The notes under the pieces are model-generated. The model had not been told where the DNA came from. It saw only the letters and a list, made by a program, of their open reading frames with translations, and did not search any database. This document shows positions 1 through 6,150 of a stretch of 8,730 nucleotides of DNA, in pieces. The DNA comes from Betaproteobacteria bacterium (GTDB taxonomy: Bacteria > Pseudomonadota > Gammaproteobacteria > Burkholderiales > Burkholderiaceae_D). The DNA lies in the NCBI GenBank assembly GCA_015655165.1, contig JAATFN010000087.1:1-8730 (forward strand). The letters are read 5' to 3'. The translations under genes were made by a program, and so were the position numbers. Every line of letters begins with the position of its first letter. Position 1 is the stretch's first letter.

Positions 1-1467
1 ATGGATCACACATGTCGCACCGGCGTCGACCACCACATCCAGACCATCACGAAACGGGAAGAAAGCGTCGGATGCCACGGCAGAACCTGCCAATGTCAGA
101 CCGGCATTTTGTGCTTTGATCGATGCGATACGTGCAGAGTCAACACGACTCATCTGACCAGCACCGACACCCAGTGTCATACCGTTAGCACAAAATACGA
201 TCGCATTCGATTTGACAAATTTCGCAACGCGCCATGCAAACATCAGATCTTGCAACTGTTGTTGTGTTGGTTGTTTCTTGGTCACAACGTTGATCTCTGC
301 CGGTAGGACATTTTTCGTGTCTGGTGACTGCACAAGCAAACCACCGCCAACACGTTTGAAGTCATACCGGTTCATACCTGTGCCCAATGGAATTTCGAGC
401 AAACGCACATTGTGTTTTGCGGCAAACACTTGTTTGGCTTCTTCGGTAAACGAAGGTGCAATCAATACTTCGACAAATTGTTTGGCAACAGCTTGTGCTG
501 CTTGCCCATCCAACTCGCAGTTAAATGCAATAATGCCACCGAATGCAGATGTCGGATCTGTTTGTAATGCTTTGCTGTATGCTTCAAGCGCTGTCTCACC
601 AATTGCAACACCACACGGATTTGCATGTTTGATAATAACGCAAGCAGTCCCTTCGAATGTCTTCACACATTCCCAAGCAGCATCCGCGTCGGCAATATTG
701 TTGTAAGACAACTCTTTGCCTTGCAGTTGATGGTAGTTCGCCAATGCACCAGCAACAGGATTCAATTCACGGTAAAACGCTGCAGACTGGTGCGGATTCT
801 CACCATAACGCATGTCTTGCACTTTATCGAACTGCAGATTCAATGTGGCTGGATAAGCACTACGCGTTGTATGCGATTTATCTTCACCCAACGAAGTAAA
901 ATAGTTGGTAATCGCGCCATCATACTGCGCTGTGTGTGCAAATACTTTTTTTGCCAGCGCAAAACGGGCTTCATAGTTCAAGTCACCTGTCGACTTCAGT
1001 TCATCCAATACAGCGGTGTAGTCAGCCGGATCACACAACACAATCACGTCCTTGTGGTTTTTAGCAGAAGAACGCAGCATCGCAGGGCCGCCAATGTCGA
1101 TATTTTCAATGGCATCTTCCAAAGAACACTGGTCTTTGGCAATCGTTTGTTGGAACGGATATAAATTGACGACAACCATGTCGATCGTCGGAATCTTGTG
1201 GGTCTCGAGTGCTGCGACATGTTCCACAACATCGCGACGGGCTAAAATACCGCCATGAATTTTGGGATGCAATGTCTTTACCCGACCATCAAGCATTTCC
1301 GGAAAACCCGTGTATTCAGCCACTTCGGTGACTTTAACGCCATTGTCGGCCAGCAGTTTGGCAGTGCCTCCTGTCGACAGAATGTTGACACCAAGGGCGA
1401 CAAGTTCACGGGCGAACTCGAGCACACCAGCTTTGTCGGAAACAGAAATAAGTGCTTGTTTGATCAT
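1..1467 (-). CDS. purH: Bifunctional AICAR transformylase / IMP cyclohydrolase (PurH), 3' end cut off by window
   Basis: PurH catalyses the last two steps of de novo IMP synthesis in the cytoplasm: formyl transfer from 10-formyl-THF to AICAR, then ring closure to IMP. The frame is open for 489 codons to the window edge with no stop. Since family members are about 520-530 residues, roughly 30-40 C-terminal residues are missing. The N-terminal MGS-like cyclohydrolase domain (about 1-200) shows STGGT at 31-35 and [12 protein letters not shown] at 62-73. The transformylase domain shows RYGENPHQ at 220-227, the catalytic Lys-His pair K280-H281 in KHANPCG, and further on SNAIVFC and VGAGQMSRV. The start [14 protein letters not shown] matches the family; an in-frame TTG three codons upstream is a weak alternative. 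No clear Shine-Dalgarno is present. An intrinsic terminator ends 23 nt upstream, so expression depends on readthrough or on a promoter inside the fis end. Identification is very secure. Confidence 0.97.
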   Translation of the reverse strand, partial: MIKQALISVSDKAGVLEFARELVALGVNILSTGGTAKLLADNGVKVTEVAEYTGFPEMLDGRVKTLHPKIHGGILARRDVVEHVAALETHKIPTIDMVVVNLYPFQQTIAKDQCSLEDAIENIDIGGPAMLRSSAKNHKDVIVLCDPADYTAVLDELKSTGDLNYEARFALAKKVFAHTAQYDGAITNYFTSLGEDKSHTTRSAYPATLNLQFDKVQDMRYGENPHQSAAFYRELNPVAGALANYHQLQGKELSYNNIADADAAWECVKTFEGTACVIIKHANPCGVAIGETALEAYSKALQTDPTSAFGGIIAFNCELDGQAAQAVAKQFVEVLIAPSFTEEAKQVFAAKHNVRLLEIPLGTGMNRYDFKRVGGGLLVQSPDTKNVLPAEINVVTKKQPTQQQLQDLMFAWRVAKFVKSNAIVFCANGMTLGVGAGQMSRVDSARIASIKAQNAGLTLAGSAVASDAFFPFRDGLDVVVDAGATCVIH

Positions 1468-1490
1468 GATAGGCAATACATTGTTAAACG

Positions 1491-1517
1491 AAAAATCCTG
1501 ACAACAACGTGTCAGGA
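1491..1517 (-). terminator. Intrinsic terminator after fis, just before purH
   Basis: Read on the minus strand, TCCTGACA (1517-1510), a six-base loop (1509-1504) and TGTCAGGA (1503-1496) form a perfect 8-bp stem followed by five T (1495-1491). It lies 11 nt beyond the fis stop codon, as expected for the end of the dusB-fis unit. The purH start codon lies only 23 nt past the T-tract, so the hairpin could also act as an attenuator or leader structure for purH. The stem and tail are directly visible; the termination efficiency is inferred. Confidence 0.85.
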
Positions 1518-1528
1518 GAATGGGGAAT

Positions 1529-1762
1529 TTAGAGGAGTCCGTGTTGCTGCAATTTCTTGCGCAACGTATTACGGTTAATACCGAGCATTTCTGCTGCCTG
1601 CGACTGATTTCCATCAGCACGCGCCATCACAGACTCGAAAAGTGGTTTTTCAACCGCGAGTACCACCATGTCGTAGACATTGGATGCTTTTTGTTCGCCC
1701 AAATCCCTGAAATAGCGTTCCAGGCTACTTTTAACGACGTCTTCAATACTTTCTTTACTCAT
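1529..1762 (-). CDS. fis: Fis family DNA-binding protein
   Basis: This 77-residue protein is a Fis homologue: a dimeric nucleoid-associated factor that bends DNA, acts in site-specific recombination in enterics and controls transcription of stable RNA and other genes. The C-terminal helix-turn-helix covers about residues 50-73 ([22 protein letters not shown]), the hallmark Fis/NtrC-type recognition motif, and the protein ends HGLL like betaproteobacterial Fis. The dimerisation region (about 5-45) contains [18 protein letters not shown] chose the ATG at 1762 because [10 protein letters not shown] aligns with family starts and gives the usual size; the frame extends 16 codons further to a TTG at 1810, without family support. 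It follows dusB by 60 nt, the dusB-fis arrangement also known from Escherichia coli. It is probably transcribed from the promoter before dusB, with a possible second promoter in the gap. A strong terminator follows. Confidence 0.94.
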   Translation of the reverse strand: MSKESIEDVVKSSLERYFRDLGEQKASNVYDMVVLAVEKPLFESVMARADGNQSQAAEMLGINRNTLRKKLQQHGLL

Positions 1763-1780
1763 TACACTAATATTTCTGCT

Positions 1781-1810
1781 TTTATAAAAACGACTGTTTA
1801 TCAAATACAA
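1781..1810 (-). promoter_or_regulatory. Possible fis-proximal sigma70 promoter
   Basis: In the AT-rich dusB-fis gap, reading the minus strand, TTGTAT (1810-1805) and TATAAA (1786-1781) are separated by 18 bp. The -10 matches consensus at 5 of 6 positions and the -35 at only 3 of 6. A transcript would begin near 1774, giving a leader of about 12 nt. This would let fis be expressed apart from dusB. It is a weak call based on sequence match alone. Confidence 0.3.
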
Positions 1811-1822
1811 AAGCCGGTGGCA

Positions 1823-2839
1823 TTATGCCGCTAGCGCGATATCTGTCTGACTATATTGGAGTCTCGAACCATATGCCAACTGCGATTCGAAAAACTCCCT
1901 GACAGCTTGCAACTGTAACTGACAGTCTTCCAGTAGATTCATCCGCTGACGAAACGCCTCGCCACCCTGCAATTCTCTCACATACCAACCGATATGCTTA
2001 CGTGCAGTTCGCACTCCGAGATACTCACCATAAAACGCATAATGCGCTTGCAAGTGTTCATCCATCAAGTGCACGACTTCTGCCACATCCGGCGCAGGCA
2101 GATACGTGCCTGTGCGTAAAAAGTGCTCTATTTCCCTAAATATCCAGGGACGCCCTTGGGCAGCACGCCCCACCATGATCGCATCGGCACCGGTATAATC
2201 TAGTACCGCTTTTGCCTTGTCTGGAGATGTAATATCCCCATTCGCCACAACCGGTATCGATACTGACGCTTTAACAGCAGCAATCGTATCGTACTCGGCC
2301 TCTCCCCGATAACCGTCAGCACGTGTTCTACCGTGTAAGGTTAACATTGCAATACCGCTTTGTTCCGCCAGTCTGGCAATCGCCAATGCATTTTTATGTG
2401 CACGATCCCAGCCTGTACGAAACTTTAATGTTACCGGTACATCAACTGATCTGACTACAGTGTCCAGAATGTGCCCCACCAGTGACTCGTGTTGCAGCAA
2501 TGCTGAGCCACACCAGCTATTACAGACTTTTTTAACCGGACACCCCATATTGATATCAATAATCTGGGCACCATGATCCACATTGTATTTTGCACACTCT
2601 GCCAACATAGCAGGATCCGCGCCAGCTATCTGTACGGCTCTCGGTTCCATCTCGCCAGCGTGATTGGTACGACGCGCCGTTTTTTCGCTATGCCACAACT
2701 TCGGGTTCGATGCCGCCATTTCCGACACGGCATACCCTGCGCCCAGTTGTTTACACAACTGCCGAAAGGGTCTATCTGTCACACCGGCCATCGGTGCGAC
2801 AAAGACGTTATTTCGCAAGGAATAAGAACCTATGATCAC
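1823..2839 (-). CDS. dusB: tRNA dihydrouridine synthase DusB
   Basis: DusB is an FMN enzyme that reduces specific uridines in the tRNA D-loop to dihydrouridine using NADPH. The 338-residue product opens with APMAGVTDRPFR (15-26), the flavin-binding start of the TIM barrel. It carries the catalytic cysteine C100 in NMGCP (97-101), K139 in LKFRTGWD, HGRTR at 169-173, NGDI at 200-203 and the phosphate-binding MVGRAAQGRPWIF (222-234), followed by the helical C-terminal tRNA-binding domain with RTARKHIGWY. Length and motifs are normal for DusB. The start is GTG at 2839: the following IIGSYSLRN matches other DusB N-termini, and no in-frame ATG lies between it and an upstream stop. No clear Shine-Dalgarno precedes it. 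Oddity: residues 107-111 read N-S-W-C-G where many homologues have small residues before the glycine. The gene heads a dusB-fis unit with its own candidate promoter, 83 nt after the phosphatase gene. Confidence 0.95.
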   Translation of the reverse strand: MIIGSYSLRNNVFVAPMAGVTDRPFRQLCKQLGAGYAVSEMAASNPKLWHSEKTARRTNHAGEMEPRAVQIAGADPAMLAECAKYNVDHGAQIIDINMGCPVKKVCNSWCGSALLQHESLVGHILDTVVRSVDVPVTLKFRTGWDRAHKNALAIARLAEQSGIAMLTLHGRTRADGYRGEAEYDTIAAVKASVSIPVVANGDITSPDKAKAVLDYTGADAIMVGRAAQGRPWIFREIEHFLRTGTYLPAPDVAEVVHLMDEHLQAHYAFYGEYLGVRTARKHIGWYVRELQGGEAFRQRMNLLEDCQLQLQAVREFFESQLAYGSRLQYSQTDIALAA

Positions 2840-2872
2840 AGGAGCACTTTTAACAGCATACGGGAAACTGTT

Positions 2873-2901
2873 ATTTTAACGCGTTTGTCCTTATCTCCCA
2901 A
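2873..2901 (-). promoter_or_regulatory. Candidate sigma70 promoter for dusB-fis
   Basis: On the minus strand, TTGGGA (2901-2896) and TAAAAT (2878-2873) are separated by exactly 17 bp. The -35 matches consensus at 4 of 6 positions and the -10 at 5 of 6. A transcript would begin around 2866, leaving a leader of about 27 nt before the GTG of dusB. The last base of the -10 box starts an inverted repeat, TAACAG (2873-2868) with CTGTTA (2856-2851), which covers the start site and could be an operator or a weak leader hairpin. The position fits a unit starting at dusB; activity is inferred. Confidence 0.55.
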
Positions 2902-2922
2902 GCCATCCTTGCCAACTAAATC

Positions 2923-3567
2923 CTATCGGTCGACTTCATCTAATGCACTACCCCCCAAATGGGATATGTCACTCCACTGCACCACTTGCAGACGACTACC
3001 GTCCCAGATCAGGCGATTGATACTCGCATTTAACATGTCAAAATCACGCGGTACATTTAATGCAAGACCCGACGCACAACGATAAATACAGTCCAATACT
3101 CCACCATGCGCGACAATCGCGATTTTGCGATATACCCCTGATGCGACAATGCGTGTGACTGCATTTTCCACACGGTCATAAAATTCCTGCAACGTTTCAG
3201 CGACACGTTCACCCTCAGGAAATCTGGCATCAATATCCATTGCACGCCAACGCATGTAATCATGCGGATACTGGATGGCGATATCCTGAGGCCGCAATCC
3301 TTCAAATGCACCAAAGCAGCGCTCACGCAAACCACCATCTTGTTGTATTGATAGGTTGTGCGGCTTGGCGATGGCTTGTGCTGTTTGCACAGCACGTTGT
3401 AAATCACTCGTAAATATAGCATCGAATGTTTCCGGTGCCAGCGCACGGCTCAATGCAGTCACCTGCTTTAAACCCGCGCTGTTTAAAGGGATATCGATAT
3501 GCCCCTGCATCCTTTTTTCCGCATTCCAGTCAGTTTCTCCGTGTCGGATCAATACAATCTCTATCAT
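2923..3567 (-). CDS. Histidine phosphatase family protein (GpmB/CobC-like)
   Basis: This 214-residue protein belongs to the phosphoglycerate-mutase-like histidine phosphatase superfamily, which transfers phosphate through a phospho-histidine. The nucleophile lies in RHGETDWN (8-15, H9). Other conserved active-site residues are R58 in SDLQRAVQTA, the acid E82 in RER, and the second histidine H154 in VAHGG (152-156). FPEGER at 116-121 corresponds to the GGES-like loop of GpmB/CobC relatives. The family includes cofactor-dependent mutases, alpha-ribazole phosphatase and broad-specificity phosphatases. The size and lack of the longer mutase insert favour a phosphatase over a glycolytic mutase, but the substrate cannot be read from sequence. 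The ATG at 3567 lies 6 nt after the stop of the PEBP gene, so the two are almost certainly co-transcribed and translationally coupled; no distinct Shine-Dalgarno is seen. It is probably cytoplasmic. Confidence 0.9.
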   Translation of the reverse strand: MIEIVLIRHGETDWNAEKRMQGHIDIPLNSAGLKQVTALSRALAPETFDAIFTSDLQRAVQTAQAIAKPHNLSIQQDGGLRERCFGAFEGLRPQDIAIQYPHDYMRWRAMDIDARFPEGERVAETLQEFYDRVENAVTRIVASGVYRKIAIVAHGGVLDCIYRCASGLALNVPRDFDMLNASINRLIWDGSRLQVVQWSDISHLGGSALDEVDR

Positions 3568-3573
3568 GCTTGA

Positions 3574-4212
3574 CTAGATCAATTCCGTATTTAATGTATA
3601 GGTACCTGTAATACGTGATTTCGCCAGAATATGGCCCTCGATCAGGCTTAACACTTCCGCACCGGTCAAATTCCCCTGTACAGTCAACCTGTCGATATTC
3701 AAGGCATACAAGGTAAACGCATAGTGGTGCAGCAATGCATCATTCCAGGGAGGACACGGACCGTCATACCCGAAATAGTCCCCTGCCATATCGCCATCAC
3801 CCGCAAAAAACTTTGTGTAATCGTTGATACCTTGACGGGATCCGGCTAATACACCGGACTTGATTTCAGGGCCAGGCTTACCACGTGCCTGCACACCATC
3901 ACTTAACGCCCCTGCGGCAAGCGTTGTCACATTCGCAGGAATATCTACCAATATCCAGTGGTAAAAATCAACACGTGGCAAATTTGCCGGTACAGTCTTA
4001 CCATCGATGTTGACATCGTCACCAGCCGAAGGGACATCAGGGTCGACACAAATCAACACAAACGATTTCGTCCCTGCTGGGACATCCGACCAAGCCAGAT
4101 GAGGATTACGGTTTGCCGACAAACGGATGTGACTCTTCGGATCAACGATGGCAAATGCATTGTCACCCGGAATTGCTGCGCCATCCTTGAATGAATCGCT
4201 CCAGAGTTTCAT
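3574..4212 (-). CDS. YbhB/YbcL family PEBP (Raf-kinase-inhibitor-like) protein
   Basis: This 212-residue protein has the phosphatidylethanolamine-binding-protein fold of the bacterial YbhB/YbcL type. Pocket motifs are visible in order: DPDVPSAGDD from 57, YHWILVDIP at 84-92 with the pocket histidine H85, GPCPPWND at 151-158 and HHYAFTLYAL from 162. No signal peptide or membrane segment is seen, so it should be cytoplasmic. The biochemical role of bacterial members is largely unknown, and the Raf-inhibitor name is by homology only. I chose the ATG at 4212 because a good Shine-Dalgarno (AAGGGAG, 4224-4218) lies 5 nt upstream and MKLWSDSF matches family starts; the frame extends to a TTG at 4227 that overlaps this ribosome site. 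It follows dtd by 77 nt and precedes the phosphatase by 6 nt, so it sits inside a translation-related gene string. Confidence 0.92.
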   Translation of the reverse strand: MKLWSDSFKDGAAIPGDNAFAIVDPKSHIRLSANRNPHLAWSDVPAGTKSFVLICVDPDVPSAGDDVNIDGKTVPANLPRVDFYHWILVDIPANVTTLAAGALSDGVQARGKPGPEIKSGVLAGSRQGINDYTKFFAGDGDMAGDYFGYDGPCPPWNDALLHHYAFTLYALNIDRLTVQGNLTGAEVLSLIEGHILAKSRITGTYTLNTELI

Positions 4213-4217
4213 GTCTA

Positions 4218-4224
4218 CTCCCTT
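4218..4224 (-). promoter_or_regulatory. Ribosome binding site of the PEBP gene
   Basis: AAGGGAG on the minus strand ends 5 nt before the ATG at 4212. It is the strongest Shine-Dalgarno in the window and decides the start against the upstream in-frame TTG at 4227. Confidence 0.8.
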
Positions 4225-4289
4225 CAAGGTAAAAAAATAACACCCCTACAGACAAGTACGTATCCTTCTTCTATGAAAAATCTCACTAT

Positions 4290-4745
4290 TTATTGCGAGA
4301 ATACCGGTCTGATTTGCAACCAGAATGTCACCGGTCCGTCATTGGTCAATGATACTTGCATATCTGCTGCAAACACGCCTGTTTCTACAACAGAATACTT
4401 ATTTCTCGCCTGCGTTACAACATAATCGAACAAGCGCCGTGCGACGTCAGGTACTGCAGCCGGTGTAAACGAAGGTCTCGTACCAGACTGTGTATCTGCT
4501 GCCAACGTGAACTGTGGCACCAGCAGCAATCCTCCACGCACATCGACCAAACTACGGTTCATTTTACCCGTTTCGTCGGCAAATACCCTGTAAGCCAATA
4601 ATTTAGTTAACAGTGCATCAGCCTCTTTCTCTGTATCACCACGTTCTGCACACAACAACACCATCAGTCCAGCAGAAATCGTGCCAACAACTTCGCCTGC
4701 TACAGCGACTTCAGCATGCGTGACACGCTGCAATAAGGCAATCAT
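4290..4745 (-). CDS. dtd: D-aminoacyl-tRNA deacylase (Dtd)
   Basis: Dtd hydrolyses D-aminoacyl-tRNAs (classically D-Tyr-tRNA) and also mischarged Gly-tRNA(Ala), recycling tRNA and enforcing chirality in protein synthesis. The 151-residue length is normal. The N-terminus [15 protein letters not shown], the [12 protein letters not shown] segment (55-66), [16 protein letters not shown] from 78 and the C-terminal NDGPVTF (135-141) are diagnostic; G137-P138 is the Gly-cisPro chiral filter. Oddity: the usual serine of the SQxxL motif is Pro77 here (PQFTL). The gene starts 9 nt after the tyrS stop, with AAGGTG (4756-4751) overlapping that stop codon as ribosome site, so tyrS and dtd are tightly coupled. 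The pairing makes sense because the synthetase can mischarge D-tyrosine that Dtd then removes. Confidence 0.96.
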   Translation of the reverse strand: MIALLQRVTHAEVAVAGEVVGTISAGLMVLLCAERGDTEKEADALLTKLLAYRVFADETGKMNRSLVDVRGGLLLVPQFTLAADTQSGTRPSFTPAAVPDVARRLFDYVVTQARNKYSVVETGVFAADMQVSLTNDGPVTFWLQIRPVFSQ

Positions 4746-4750
4746 GGCGA

Positions 4751-4756
4751 CACCTT
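4751..4756 (-). promoter_or_regulatory. Ribosome binding site of dtd overlapping the tyrS stop codon
   Basis: On the minus strand AAGGTG begins with the last two bases of the tyrS TAA (4757-4755) and ends 5 nt before the dtd ATG at 4745. This suggests translational coupling of the two genes. Confidence 0.6.
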
Positions 4757-6008
4757 AAGACAAGGTAACACGGGCAAATTTACGCTTACCAACTTGTACC
4801 ACGAATTGTCCTGCCACGACTTTTAGACCTTTGTCGCTGATGACCGTACCATCAATGCGTACACCGCCCTGTTCGACCATACGCAGTGCTTCAGATGTCG
4901 ATGTGCATAAATTTGTCTGCTTTAACAACTGACCAATACCCAATGGTGCCCCAACTAACGCCACTTCAGGAATATCATCCGGAATACCGCCTTTGGCGCG
5001 ATTGACAAAGTCTGCCAACGCATCTTCTGCGGCCTGTTGGGAATGAAAGCGTGCCACAATCTCTTGTGCTAGCGCCACCTTGATGTCGCGCGGGTTCTTA
5101 CCATCGACAACCTCTTGCTTGAACCGTGCAATCTCGTCCAGAGAACGGAACGACAACAGCTCGTAATAACGCCACATCATCTCGTCGGAGTTACTCATCA
5201 CCTTCGCAAACATCGTATTGGCCGGTTCGGTAATACCGATATAATTGTTTTTTGATTTGGACATCTTCTCGACGCCATCGAGACCTTCCAACAATGGCAT
5301 TGTCAGAATACATTGCGGCTCTTGTCCATAATCCTTCTGCAATTCACGCCCCACCAGCAAATTAAATTTCTGGTCAGTGCCACCCAACTCCAGATCAGAC
5401 TTCAATGCAACAGAGTCATATCCTTGCATCAAGGGATACAGGAATTCATGCACTGAAATCGGTGTACCATCTTTGAAACGCTTGGTAAAGTCATCACGCT
5501 CCATCATGCGTGCGACGGTGTAACGCGACGCCAACTGGATCATGCCACGACTGCCCAGAGGATCACACCACTCAGAGTTATAAGAGATTTGCATGCGCGA
5601 CGGATCCAACACCAGACTTGCCTGTGCGAAATACGTTTTGGCGTTGGTCTCGATTTGTTCACGCGACAGTGGCGGACGCGTAACATTGCGACCGGACGGG
5701 TCACCAATCATCGAAGTGAAGTCCCCGATCAGGAAAATCACCTGATGGCCCAAATCTTGCAACTGCCGCATCTTGTTTAAAACAACGGTATGTCCCAAAT
5801 GCAAATCAGGTGCTGTTGGGTCTAATCCTAATTTAATACGCAAAGGTACACCGGTCTTTTCCGAGCGAGCCAATTTCTGTATAAATTCGGATTCGATCAA
5901 CAACTCGTCCACACCACGTTTGATCATCGCGAGTGACTCTTTCACCTTGTCGGTCAAGGGTAATACTTCAGCAGCCTGTGGCGCCGTTTTGTTGGATTCT
6001 GTATTCAT
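4755..6008 (-). CDS. tyrS: Tyrosyl-tRNA synthetase
   Basis: TyrS charges tRNA(Tyr) with tyrosine using ATP; it is a class I synthetase acting as a cytoplasmic dimer. The 417-residue protein has the Rossmann catalytic domain with the HIGH-type motif HLGH (70-73) inside [14 protein letters not shown], the tyrosine pocket [10 protein letters not shown] (Y191, Q195, D198), the [15 protein letters not shown] segment and KMSKS at 248-252. The C-terminal S4-like RNA-binding domain covers about 350-415. The KMSKS form and overall length resemble the TyrRZ subgroup rather than classic Escherichia coli TyrS. The ATG at 6008 gives an N-terminal tail [11 protein letters not shown] like those of other Burkholderiales; no strong Shine-Dalgarno is seen. 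It is the first gene of the leftward string and is divergent from the M23 gene. I could not find a convincing minus-strand promoter in the 142-bp gap, and no T-box or other leader structure is evident. Confidence 0.97.
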   Translation of the reverse strand: MNTESNKTAPQAAEVLPLTDKVKESLAMIKRGVDELLIESEFIQKLARSEKTGVPLRIKLGLDPTAPDLHLGHTVVLNKMRQLQDLGHQVIFLIGDFTSMIGDPSGRNVTRPPLSREQIETNAKTYFAQASLVLDPSRMQISYNSEWCDPLGSRGMIQLASRYTVARMMERDDFTKRFKDGTPISVHEFLYPLMQGYDSVALKSDLELGGTDQKFNLLVGRELQKDYGQEPQCILTMPLLEGLDGVEKMSKSKNNYIGITEPANTMFAKVMSNSDEMMWRYYELLSFRSLDEIARFKQEVVDGKNPRDIKVALAQEIVARFHSQQAAEDALADFVNRAKGGIPDDIPEVALVGAPLGIGQLLKQTNLCTSTSEALRMVEQGGVRIDGTVISDKGLKVVAGQFVVQVGKRKFARVTLS

Positions 6009-6055
6009 CGGGCTAACTAATTTACATTTTTACGGGAGATTTATTGGTACGTGCT

Positions 6056-6064
6056 TGATATAAT
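6056..6064 (+). promoter_or_regulatory. Extended -10 promoter for the M23 peptidase gene
   Basis: TGATATAAT is a perfect extended -10 element (TG, one base, consensus TATAAT at 6059-6064). No convincing -35 lies 17 bp upstream, which is usual for extended -10 promoters. Transcription would begin near 6071, giving a leader of about 80 nt before the ATG at 6151. The motif match is seen; use in vivo is inferred. Confidence 0.6.
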
Positions 6065-6073
6065 GGCCTTTTT

Positions 6074-6092
6074 CGTCTATATATTCTAGACG
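6074..6092. repeat. Inverted repeat in the tyrS/M23 divergent region
   Basis: CGTCTA (6074-6079) and TAGACG (6087-6092) form a perfect 6-bp inverted repeat with a 7-nt AT-rich spacer. It begins about 10 bp after the TATAAT box, so it lies in the first transcribed bases of the M23 leader. It could be a dimer-binding operator or a 5' hairpin. No T-tract follows on either strand, so it is not a terminator. It may be chance. Confidence 0.4.
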
Positions 6093-6150
6093 CCGCCTTA
6101 CTTCGATATTTTCGCCAGTAGAGAATAAACCATAGATTCTAACGTATTGC

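Noticed and set aside
212..1164. Overlapping plus-strand open frames of 164 and 179 codons opposite the left-end gene.
   Set aside because: They lie antisense to the continuous purH frame, encode no recognisable motifs and are Cys- and basic-rich shadow translations.
1468..1512. TTGTCA (minus strand, in the terminator arm) with a -10 near the purH start.
   Set aside because: No good -10 lies at 16-18 bp, and the start site would fall on or next to the ATG.
1529..1810. Longer 93-residue version of Fis starting at a TTG.
   Set aside because: The extra 16 residues lie in the AT-rich gap with promoter-like sequence. The ATG at 1762 gives the family-typical 77 residues.
1819..1829. Palindrome GGCAT-T-ATGCC over the dusB stop codon.
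   Set aside because: A one-base loop cannot form an RNA hairpin, no T-tract follows, and a palindrome of this length over a stop codon can be chance.
4213..4289. Seven-T tract (minus strand) in the dtd-PEBP gap as a terminator.
   Set aside because: I found no stem immediately before the T-run, so it does not look like an intrinsic terminator.
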